From contig JADGRQ010000009.1 of the NCBI GenBank assembly GCA_017880775.1, forward strand, positions 58,913 through 122,912: a DNA stretch of 64,000 nucleotides, read 5' to 3'. The stretch's first letter is position 1, and each line of letters begins with the position of its first letter. The stretch comes from Burkholderiales bacterium. Its GTDB lineage: Bacteria; Pseudomonadota; Gammaproteobacteria; Burkholderiales; SG8-39. Both the position numbers and the translations under genes were made by a program. The notes under the pieces are model-generated. The model was not told the DNA's origin. It did not search any database and was given only the letters and a program-made list of their open reading frames with translations. Shown here in pieces: positions 55,098 to 62,141 of the stretch.

Positions 55098-55171
55098 CTT
55101 GAGGTGCGCTTCGCTTAGGGTACGGGACTTCGAACGCGAGCGTAACGCATGTTCAGATTCATGGGTAGACG

Positions 55172-55939
55172 ATGCGTCCGGTCATGACGCTGGCTCGGTT
55201 TGCGCTGCTCGAAGCGCGGCGTACCGGTCTGCCCTGGCTGGCGCTGGCGAGCATCGCGATCGGCTTGGGCGTGGCCGGTTTTCTGTCGCGGCTCGCGATG
55301 ACCGAGAGCCTCGCGACGCAGACCGTGGTGGTGGCGGCATGGTTTCGCCTCTGCGCGGTGTTCCTGGTGGCGGTCCTGGTCATCACCAGCGTGGTGCGCG
55401 AATACGCCGACAAGGGCCTCGAACTGGTGCTTTCGCTGCCGATGTCGCGCACCGCTTTTTACCTGGGCAGGCTTGCCGGATTTGCCGCCTCGGGTACGCT
55501 GCTTGCAGCCTGTTTCGCGCTGGTGATGCTCCTCGGGGCAAGCCCCGTCGCGGTCTTCGCCTGGTTCGCCTCGTTGGCTCTGGAAACAGCGCTGGTGGCA
55601 TGTGCCAGCCTGTTCTTCGTGATGGCGCTCGCGCAGGTTGTCCCGGCGCTTGCGGCCACGGCGGCGTTTTACCTGCTTGCGCGAGCGATCTCCGCTGTGC
55701 GCGCGATCGCCTCCGGGCCGCTCACCGACGATGGCGGCCCCGCGCAGCGCGTCGCGCAGTGGAGCCTCGACGCGATTGCGTTCGCGCTGCCGCCGCTCGA
55801 GCATGCGACGCAATCCGGCTGGCTGATCTATGGCCCGCCGACCGCCACCGAGTTCGCGCAACTCGCCGGTGCGCTCGTCGTCTACGGCGCGCTCCTCACC
55901 GCAGCCGGCCTGTTCGACTTCCACCGGCGCGACCTGTGA
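55172..55939 (+). CDS. ABC-2-type transporter permease
   Basis: A 255-residue membrane protein with six helices in the NosY/ABC-2 style (FALLEARRTGLPWLALASIAIG at the N-terminus; YADKGLELVLSLPMSRTAFYLGRLAG, about 84-109, is the coupling segment). No ATPase adjoins it; the ATPase at 38279 on the other side of the pilus locus is the best partner. It is coupled to the following gene by a GTGA overlap. Substrate unknown. Confidence 0.8.
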   Translation: MRPVMTLARFALLEARRTGLPWLALASIAIGLGVAGFLSRLAMTESLATQTVVVAAWFRLCAVFLVAVLVITSVVREYADKGLELVLSLPMSRTAFYLGRLAGFAASGTLLAACFALVMLLGASPVAVFAWFASLALETALVACASLFFVMALAQVVPALAATAAFYLLARAISAVRAIASGPLTDDGGPAQRVAQWSLDAIAFALPPLEHATQSGWLIYGPPTATEFAQLAGALVVYGALLTAAGLFDFHRRDL

Positions 55940-56673
55940 GCGCGGCGCGCTACAAGCGCCGCGGCGTTCCGACCGCGATTCTCGTGTTGCTCGGCGCGAG
56001 CCTGGCGCTGCAAATCGCCTGGCGCGCAAGCGAACGCGCCGGTGCGCCGGCGGCCGAAGACCTGCCTCCTGCGCCGCGCCCTGCGGCGCTCAAGCTCGCG
56101 GCGCTCGGCGAGCCGCAGGCGCTCGCGCGCCTGACCATGCTTTACCTGCAGGCCTTTGACTACCGGTCCGGCAACCGCCTGCCCTACCAGAAACTCGATT
56201 ACGATCGCCTGATCGCATGGCTGGATGCGATCGTCGAGCTGGATCCGCGCAGTCAGTACGCGCTGTTCTCGGCCGCCCGCATTTATGCGGAAGTGGACGA
56301 CCCGGTGCGCGAACGCAAGATGCTCGAGTTCATCTATCGACGCTTCCTCGAGGATCCGGGCCGGCGCTGGCCGTGGCTCGCGCATGCCGCGTTGCTCGCC
56401 AAACACCGGCTCAAGGACTTGGCACTCGCGCGGCGCTTCGCCTCCGCCATCGACCGCCTGGTCACGGGTCCGGATGTGCCGGGCTGGGCGAAGCAAATGG
56501 AGATCTTCATCCTCGAAGACATGAACGAGCTCGACGCCGCCCAGGTGCTGATCGGCGGCCTGCTCGCCAGCGGTCGAATTACCAACCCGGAGGAATTGCG
56601 CTTCCTGGACGAACGGCTAAAAATCCTGGAAGCGCGCATTCGGGCTCAGCGCGGTTCCAAGCCTTCGAAATAG
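55936..56673 (+). CDS. TPR-like membrane-anchored protein of unknown function
   Basis: A 245-residue protein starting at GTG 55936 (overlapping the permease stop). One N-terminal membrane helix (GVPTAILVLLGASLALQIAW, about 10-29) and a helical repeat domain: helix pairs around DYDRLIAWLDAIVELDPRSQYALFSAARIYAEV resemble TPR units. Probably a periplasmic or inner-membrane scaffold. It is not recognised as a named family. It is the last gene before the sigma-54-promoted pilin. Confidence 0.65.
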   Translation: MSAARYKRRGVPTAILVLLGASLALQIAWRASERAGAPAAEDLPPAPRPAALKLAALGEPQALARLTMLYLQAFDYRSGNRLPYQKLDYDRLIAWLDAIVELDPRSQYALFSAARIYAEVDDPVRERKMLEFIYRRFLEDPGRRWPWLAHAALLAKHRLKDLALARRFASAIDRLVTGPDVPGWAKQMEIFILEDMNELDAAQVLIGGLLASGRITNPEELRFLDERLKILEARIRAQRGSKPSK

Positions 56674-56703
56674 CAAGAGATCCGTCGAGTTACGAACATG
56701 TAT

Positions 56704-56717
56704 GATGAAATTTCGTC
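56704..56717. promoter_or_regulatory. Candidate activator site upstream of the pilin sigma-54 promoter
   Basis: GATGAAATTTCGTC is a 14-bp palindrome with one mismatched pair, centred about 85 bases upstream of the predicted transcription start. A second interrupted repeat, GCGAA...TTCGC, lies at about 56738-56757. NtrC-type activators bind dyads at such distances. This is inference from position and symmetry only. Confidence 0.4.
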
Positions 56718-56768
56718 AACTAACCTGACAATCTATTGCGAATTTTGTCGATTTCGCGGTTTTTCCGG

Positions 56769-56784
56769 TGGCACGGAGATTGCG
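56769..56784 (+). promoter_or_regulatory. Sigma-54 promoter of the major pilin gene
   Basis: TGGCACG-GAGA-TTGCG matches the sigma-54 consensus TGGCACG-N4-TTGCW with only the last base different; GG and GC are at the required spacing. It lies 39 bases before the pilin start codon, giving a leader of about 28 bases. Confidence 0.9.
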
Positions 56785-56822
56785 TAATCGGGTCATCAAC
56801 TTTGCTCCAACAGGGGTCTACC

Positions 56823-57512
56823 ATGAACACGAGGCAACAGGGTTTTACGCTGGTCGAGATCGCGATCGTGCTGGTGATCATCGGCCTGCTCTTGGGCGGC
56901 ATCCTCAAGGGCCAGGAAATGATTACCCAGGCCAAGATCAAGAACGCGATTTCGGATTTCTCAGGCATTTCGGCCGCCTATCAGGGCTACCTGGACCGTT
57001 ACCGGTTCATCCCGGGTGACGATCCCTGTGCGGGAACTCCGACCCCCGGCGCGTGCTCCGCAACCGCCGCCCGTTGGACGGGGGCTACCTCCGGCAACGG
57101 CAACGGGCAGGTCGCCGGCAAGTACAACAGCTTTACGGCGGCGGATGAGTCGCGGCTCTTTTGGCAACATCTGCGACTGGCGGGATTCATCGCAGGATCA
57201 GGAGACAACCAGCCGTTCAACGCGGTTACCGGCATGATCGGCGTGCAGACGGGCGACGCACAGACACCGACGATCGGCCCGGTTTGGGGCGGCTTGGTGT
57301 CGCTGATCATGTGCTCGGCGAACCTGCCCGACAAGATCGCCACTGCGGTCGATGCGCAAATGGACGATGGTTTGCCCGACAAAGGCACGGTGCGTGGCGG
57401 GCTGCAAACCGGTGGCCCCAACCCCGATGTAGGCGGTGGGGCCGGCATCCCCGTGTCGACGGCATACGCGGAGACGGGCACCAACGTCTATACGCTTTGC
57501 CGCGCGCTGTAA
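56823..57512 (+). CDS. mshA: Type IV major pilin, MshA-like
   Basis: A 229-residue prepilin with a short leader MNTRQQG and cleavage before Phe8; the mature start FTLVEIAIVLVIIGLLLGGILKG has Glu at +5. The helix continues through QAKIKNAISDFSGISAAYQGYLDRYRFIPGDDP, and a disulfide loop (Cys at the C-terminus in TLCRAL, and CSAN) closes the head domain as in MshA-type pilins. It is transcribed on its own from a sigma-54 promoter and ends at a terminator, consistent with high expression compared with the assembly genes. ATG 56823 follows a weak ribosome site. Confidence 0.88.
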   Translation: MNTRQQGFTLVEIAIVLVIIGLLLGGILKGQEMITQAKIKNAISDFSGISAAYQGYLDRYRFIPGDDPCAGTPTPGACSATAARWTGATSGNGNGQVAGKYNSFTAADESRLFWQHLRLAGFIAGSGDNQPFNAVTGMIGVQTGDAQTPTIGPVWGGLVSLIMCSANLPDKIATAVDAQMDDGLPDKGTVRGGLQTGGPNPDVGGGAGIPVSTAYAETGTNVYTLCRAL

Positions 57513-57531
57513 GCAACGTCTGCAACCCGAA

Positions 57532-57554
57532 AAAGCCGGCCTCGCGCCGGCTTT
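57532..57554. terminator. Bidirectional terminator between pilin and kefB
   Basis: AAAGCCGGC-CTCGC-GCCGGCTTT: 9-bp stem, 5-base loop, with A run on the left and T run on the right so it can serve both convergent genes. It is 20 bases after the pilin stop and 5 bases from the kefB stop. Confidence 0.88.
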
Positions 57555-57558
57555 ATTG

Positions 57559-59556
57559 CTAGCCCTGGAGCAACCTAAGCGCCGCGGCTGCCAACTGGTC
57601 GGGAACACCGAGCAGCACTACCACGTCGCCGGGCTCGAGCCGTAGGTCCTGCGCGGGCGGCAGCTTGCCGCCGCCGGCGCGCCGTACGATCTTCACCTGC
57701 ACGCCGAGCGCCTCGAGGCGAAGTTCGCCGAACGTGCGCCCGGCGGCAAACGCGCTCGCGTCGATCGTCAACGTATGCAGCCGCGGCTGCGCGGCGTCGA
57801 GCGATTCGGGCTCGTCGCCCGCGCCGTGGAACAGGCCGCGCAACAGCCCGTAGTGCTCGTCGCGCACGCTGCGCAGGCGCCGCATGATGCGCGCAAGCGG
57901 CACGCCGATCCAGAGCAGGGTATGGGACGCGAGCATCAGTCCGGACTCGAGCGCCTCGGGCACCACCTCCGACGCACCGGCGGCGGTGAGCTTCTCGATA
58001 TCGCTTTCTTCGCGTGCGCGCACGATGACCGGCAGCCCGGGGTTGAGCGCGTGGATGTGCGCCAGCACCCTAACCGCGGCGGCGGCATCGGCGAACGTCA
58101 CCACCACCGCCGATGCGCGCGAGATTCCCGCGGCGACCAGCGCCTCGCGCCGCGCGCAATCGGCGAACACCACCGTATCTCCCGCCAGTGCAGCCTCGCG
58201 CACGCGCTCCGGATCGAGGTCGAGCGCAATCGAGCGCACCCCCTCGGCATCGAGCAGGCGCGCCAGGCGCTGGCCGTTTCGGCCATAGCCGAGGATGATC
58301 ACGTGGCGCTCCGTCGCGATCGACTGCGCTGCGATGCGATGCAGCTCGAGCGAACGCATCATCCACTCCGAAGACGACAGCTTCATCACGATGCGATCGC
58401 TCGCCGCGATCAGGAACGGGCTGGCGAGCATCGACAAGATCACCGCCGCGAGCAGCGTCTGCAGCACCCCGCCGGGCACGATCGCCGCGGCGCCCGCGGC
58501 GCTGAGCAACACGAAGCCGAACTCGCCGCCCTGCGCCAGCGCGATCGCGCTGCGCAGGGCCGTTCCCGACGGACTGCCGAAGGCGCGTGACAACGCGGCA
58601 GCCAGCGCGAATTTCGCGCCCACGAGGAGCACCAGCACGAGTACGACCAGCCACAGTCTGCCCGCGACGATGTTCAAATCAAGCGCCATTCCGACGGTGA
58701 CGAAAAACAGGCCGAGCAGTACATCACGGAACGGTTTGATGTCCTCCTCGACTTGGTAGCGATACTCGGTTTCGCTGATCAGCGCACCCGCCAGGAATGC
58801 GCCGAGCGCGAGCGACAGCCCGGCGAGCGACGTGATCCAGGCCAGTCCGAGCGTGATCAGCAGCACGTTGAGGACAAACAACTCGTTGGAGCGGCGTGCG
58901 GCGACCACACGGAACCAGCCGCGCATCACGCGCGGGCCCGCAATGATCAGCACACCGAGCACGACTGCGGCCTTGCCCAGCGCGATCGCGATCGCAAGCC
59001 CGAGTTCCTGCGTCGCGCCGCCGAGCGCCGGAACGAGGATCAGCAGGGGCACGACCGCGAGGTCCTGGAACAACAGCGTCCCGATGATCTCGCGCCCGTG
59101 CGCAGTGTCGAGTTCGCCGCGCTCGCCGAGCAGTTTGGAGACGATGGCGGTCGACGACATGGCGAGCGCGCCGCCCAACGCAATCCCCGCTTGCCAGGTA
59201 CCGCCAAGGGCGAGCGTCGCCGCCAGCACCAGCACCAGCGTCGCGCATACCTGGGCGAGTCCCAAGCCGAACACTACGCGGCGCATCACCACCAGCTTCG
59301 GCAGGCTGAATTCCAGTCCGATCGAGAACATCAGGAACACCACGCCGAATTCGGCCAGGTGGTGCATGGCCGCACTGTCGGCGGCGAGCGCGAGCGCGTG
59401 CGGACCAAGCACCACGCCCGTGAACAGGTACCCGAGCATCGGCGGCAGGTGCAGGCTGCGCGCGGCGACCACCGTCAGCACCGCGCACGCGAGCAATACC
59501 AGCACGGCCTGCAACGGTGCGCCTGCGGCGTCCATGAAGGGGAGTGACCAAGCCAT
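57559..59556 (-). CDS. KefB/KefC-type cation:proton antiporter
   Basis: A 665-residue CPA2 antiporter: about 12 membrane helices (1-385) with GVVFLMFSIGLEFSL and FLAGALISETEY typical of Kef proteins, then a cytoplasmic RCK/TrkA-N domain (about 415-530, Rossmann motif GYGRNGQRLARLL) and a TrkA-C domain (about 580-660, LRLEPGDVVVLLG). It exchanges K+ (or Na+) for H+, and may be gated by nucleotide or glutathione adducts. Whether it is KefB, KefC or YbaL cannot be fixed. It is divergent from the Kdo/Lpt operon. Confidence 0.88.
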   Translation of the reverse strand: MAWSLPFMDAAGAPLQAVLVLLACAVLTVVAARSLHLPPMLGYLFTGVVLGPHALALAADSAAMHHLAEFGVVFLMFSIGLEFSLPKLVVMRRVVFGLGLAQVCATLVLVLAATLALGGTWQAGIALGGALAMSSTAIVSKLLGERGELDTAHGREIIGTLLFQDLAVVPLLILVPALGGATQELGLAIAIALGKAAVVLGVLIIAGPRVMRGWFRVVAARRSNELFVLNVLLITLGLAWITSLAGLSLALGAFLAGALISETEYRYQVEEDIKPFRDVLLGLFFVTVGMALDLNIVAGRLWLVVLVLVLLVGAKFALAAALSRAFGSPSGTALRSAIALAQGGEFGFVLLSAAGAAAIVPGGVLQTLLAAVILSMLASPFLIAASDRIVMKLSSSEWMMRSLELHRIAAQSIATERHVIILGYGRNGQRLARLLDAEGVRSIALDLDPERVREAALAGDTVVFADCARREALVAAGISRASAVVVTFADAAAAVRVLAHIHALNPGLPVIVRAREESDIEKLTAAGASEVVPEALESGLMLASHTLLWIGVPLARIMRRLRSVRDEHYGLLRGLFHGAGDEPESLDAAQPRLHTLTIDASAFAAGRTFGELRLEALGVQVKIVRRAGGGKLPPAQDLRLEPGDVVVLLGVPDQLAAAALRLLQG

Positions 59557-59575
59557 GCGCTATACTTTTGCGACT

Positions 59576-59646
59576 ATGATAAGCGCTGCATGCAGCGTCG
59601 GCCACGTCGACGAATGAAGCCCCTGTTGCGCGCCAAGGCGGTCTAG
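59576..59646 (+). pseudogene. kdsD: kdsD (arabinose-5-phosphate isomerase) remnant
   Basis: Directly upstream of kdsC, where kdsD normally sits, only about 70 bases exist. The last codons read MKPLLRAKAV then a stop, matching the typical KdsD end (MHDLLRAKAV or similar), and the stop is 2 bases before the kdsC ATG, the normal kdsD-kdsC junction. A second frame, MISAACSVGHVDE, starts at ATG 59576 and could be the old N-terminus, but I cannot confirm it. About 320 codons would be missing. A TATACT -10-like hexamer lies at 59561-59566. Confidence 0.55.
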
Positions 59647-59648
59647 GC

Positions 59649-60176
59649 ATGCCCGGGGATGCGCTTGAGCGCGCGCTTGCAGTCAGGCTGATGATTTTCG
59701 ATGTCGACGGCGTTCTCACCGACGGGCGGCTGTACTTCTCTGAATCCGGCGCGGAGCTGAAGTCCTTCAACACGCTCGACGGGCACGGGATGAAGATGCT
59801 GATGGACAGCGGCGTGCGGCTCGCCCTGCTCACCGGGCGCAGTTCGGGCGCGGTGACGAATCGCGCACGCGACCTCGGCATCGTCCACGTGCTGCAGGGT
59901 GTCGCCGACAAGAGCGCCGGATTTGCCGAACTGCTCGGACAGACCGGCCTGCAGGCCGCGCAATGCGGCTACATGGGCGACGACGTGGTCGATCTGCCGG
60001 TGATGCGACGCTGTGCGCTCGCGGTTGCACCGCACGAGGCCCCGGAGATCGTCACACGGCACGCGCACTACGTGTGCCGCTCGTCTGCCGGAGCCGGCGC
60101 TGCGCGCGAAGCCTGTGAACTGGTGATGCGGGCGCAGGGCACGCTCGACGCAGCTCTCGGGGTGTGGCTGAAGTGA
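59649..60176 (+). CDS. kdsC: 3-deoxy-D-manno-octulosonate 8-phosphate phosphatase
   Basis: A 175-residue HAD-superfamily phosphatase (C0 subfamily, no cap domain) that dephosphorylates Kdo-8-phosphate in LPS core synthesis. HAD motif I is FDVDGVLTDG (about 17-26), motif II is in LLTGRSSGAV and motif IV is GYMGDDVVDLPVM. It starts with ATG 59649 and its stop overlaps the lptC start (GTGA). Confidence 0.94.
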   Translation: MPGDALERALAVRLMIFDVDGVLTDGRLYFSESGAELKSFNTLDGHGMKMLMDSGVRLALLTGRSSGAVTNRARDLGIVHVLQGVADKSAGFAELLGQTGLQAAQCGYMGDDVVDLPVMRRCALAVAPHEAPEIVTRHAHYVCRSSAGAGAAREACELVMRAQGTLDAALGVWLK

Positions 60177-60751
60177 AGCTTGCCGCAGCGCGGCTGTTCC
60201 CGTTGCTGCTGATGCTCGCGCTCGCGCTGCTCACGTTCTGGTTGGATCGCACCGTGCGCGAGGAGGAAGCGCATCCGTCCTTGCGCAGACACGATCCGGA
60301 TTACATCGTCGAGAACTTCCGCGTACTGAACTACAACCAGAGCGGCGCGGTCGAATCTTCGCTCACGGCGAGGAAGATGTTACATTACCCTGACGACGAT
60401 TCGACCGAGCTTGCCCAGCCGCACCTGGTCGAGACCAAGACCGGCCAGCCGCGCACCGACGTTTCGGCCACGCGTGGCGTGCTCTCGCAGGACGGCGAGG
60501 AAGTGTTTCTTTACGACAACGTAGTGCTGGAGCGGGAGGCAACCGACGCGCGTTCGGCAATGCGCGTCGAAACCAGCGAGCTCCAGTACGCGCGCAGCCG
60601 CTCGATCGCGCGATCGGAGCGCGATGTCCGGATCATCGAGGACCGTCAGGTGATCTCGGGGCGCGGAATGGAGTACGACATGGACGCCGAGCGGATCGCG
60701 CTGCGCGAACGGGTGCGCGCCCGTGTGGAGCCGAAAAAGCAGATCCCGTGA
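60173..60751 (+). CDS. lptC: LPS export ABC transporter periplasmic protein LptC
   Basis: A 192-residue bitopic protein that passes LPS from the LptBFG extractor to LptA. One N-terminal helix (LFPLLLMLALALLTFWL) and the LptC/DUF1239 segment (PDYIVENFRVLNYNQSGAVESSL; LYDNVVLER) are present. I place the start at GTG 60173, which overlaps the kdsC stop; an ATG three codons upstream (60164) is in frame but inside kdsC. Overlaps lptA by 4 bases. Confidence 0.9.
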   Translation: MKLAAARLFPLLLMLALALLTFWLDRTVREEEAHPSLRRHDPDYIVENFRVLNYNQSGAVESSLTARKMLHYPDDDSTELAQPHLVETKTGQPRTDVSATRGVLSQDGEEVFLYDNVVLEREATDARSAMRVETSELQYARSRSIARSERDVRIIEDRQVISGRGMEYDMDAERIALRERVRARVEPKKQIP

Positions 60752-61332
60752 GCAACCGACGCCATTTCCTTGAGCGCGCCATCGCGGCGGCCCTGGCCGC
60801 GGCGATCCTGCTCGCGCCTTCTCCAGCTTTGGCTGAAAAAGCCGATAAGGAGAAGCCGACCAATATCGAGGCGAACCGCATGAACTCCGACGATGCGCGC
60901 CGTATCACGATTTTCGAGGGCAACGTGATCCTGACCAAGGGCACTATCCTGGTGCGCGCCGACCGCATTCTCGTACGGCAGGATGCCGAGGGCTTCCAGC
61001 TCACTACCGCCACCGGTGCCCCGGCACGCTTCCGCCAGAAACGCGAGGCCAGCGACGAGTGGATCGAGGGCGAGGCATTGCGCATCGAGCTCGACGACAA
61101 GAATGAAAAGATCGAGCTCCACCAGCGCGCGCGCATACTGCGCGACCAAGACGAAGTGCGCGGCGAGCTGATTTCGTTCGATACCCGCTCCGAGTTCTTT
61201 TCGGTAACGGGAGCGAAAGGCCCGGGGGCCGGGACCAGTCCAGACGCCAGGGTGCGCGCGGTGATCCAGCCGAAGGCGCAGGATCCCGCGACTGTGAAAT
61301 CCGCTCCGGCCGCCCCGGCCGCCAAGCGCTGA
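60748..61332 (+). CDS. lptA: LPS transport periplasmic protein LptA
   Basis: A 194-residue periplasmic protein forming the beta-jellyroll bridge that moves LPS from the inner to the outer membrane. Signal peptide (about 1-29, ending PALA), then OstA/LptA repeats (ITIFEGNVILTKGTILVRADRILV; WIEGEALRIELDDKNEKIELHQRA). An Ala/Pro-rich tail ends the protein. Start is GTG at 60748, in GTGA overlap with the lptC stop. Confidence 0.92.
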   Translation: MSNRRHFLERAIAAALAAAILLAPSPALAEKADKEKPTNIEANRMNSDDARRITIFEGNVILTKGTILVRADRILVRQDAEGFQLTTATGAPARFRQKREASDEWIEGEALRIELDDKNEKIELHQRARILRDQDEVRGELISFDTRSEFFSVTGAKGPGAGTSPDARVRAVIQPKAQDPATVKSAPAAPAAKR

Positions 61333-61365
61333 GCGCCCGGCGATCCGCCGCGCCGCGCCTCGCCG

Positions 61366-62088
61366 ATGAGCCTGCTGCGCGCCGAACGCCTGCGCAAACG
61401 CTACAAGTCCCGCGCCGTGGTGAAGGATGTGTCTCTGGAGGTCTCGAGCGGAGAGGTGGTGGGGCTGCTCGGCCCGAACGGCGCAGGCAAGACCACCTGC
61501 TTCTACATGATCGTCGGTCTGATCGCGGCGGACGCCGGCCGCATCGAGCTCGATGGCCGTGAGATCACCCACCTGCCGATCCATCGGCGCGCTCGCCTGG
61601 GAATATCCTACCTGCCGCAGGAAAACTCCGTGTTCCGCAAGCTGAGCGTGGAGGAAAACGTCCAGGCGGTGCTCGAGCTGCAGCAGCTCACGCCGGCGCA
61701 GATCGAGGAGCGGCTGGTCGAGCTGCTGCGCGAGTTGAACATCGCGCACCTGCGCAAGCACCCGGCCCTGTCGCTCTCCGGCGGCGAGCGACGGCGCCTC
61801 GAGATCGCCCGCGCGCTCGGCACCGAGCCTTCGTTCATCCTGCTTGATGAACCGTTTGCCGGGGTCGATCCGATCGCCGTGCTCGACATCCAGCGCATCA
61901 TCCGCTTCCTGAAGGAGCGCGGCATCGGCGTGCTGATCACCGATCACAACGTGCGCGAGACGCTGGGCATCTGCGAGCGCGCTTACATCATGAATGACGG
62001 TGCGGTCCTCGCGTCCGGACAGCCGGAAGAGATCATTTATAATGACAACGTGCGCCGCGTCTATCTCGGCGAGAATTTCCGCATGTAG
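61366..62088 (+). CDS. lptB: LPS export ABC transporter ATP-binding protein LptB
   Basis: A 240-residue ATPase of the LptB2FG extractor. Walker [10 protein letters not shown] (about 36-44), Q loop ([24 protein letters not shown], diagnostic of LptB), signature [15 protein letters not shown], Walker [14 protein letters not shown] and switch [10 protein letters not shown]. The permeases LptF and LptG are outside the window. It precedes rpoN by 53 bases. Confidence 0.95.
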   Translation: MSLLRAERLRKRYKSRAVVKDVSLEVSSGEVVGLLGPNGAGKTTCFYMIVGLIAADAGRIELDGREITHLPIHRRARLGISYLPQENSVFRKLSVEENVQAVLELQQLTPAQIEERLVELLRELNIAHLRKHPALSLSGGERRRLEIARALGTEPSFILLDEPFAGVDPIAVLDIQRIIRFLKERGIGVLITDHNVRETLGICERAYIMNDGAVLASGQPEEIIYNDNVRRVYLGENFRM

Positions 62089-62141
62089 CGTTCGCTGCGC
62101 ACGCACCGACCGCTCCGACGCACTCCTCGATACCCGTTGAC

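Noticed and set aside
38279..57512. Exosortase / PEP-CTERM secretion locus suggested by the PrsK-like kinase and PrsR-like regulator
   Set aside because: No exosortase (xrtA), no PEP-CTERM protein and no polysaccharide genes; the structural genes are clearly type IV pilus assembly genes.
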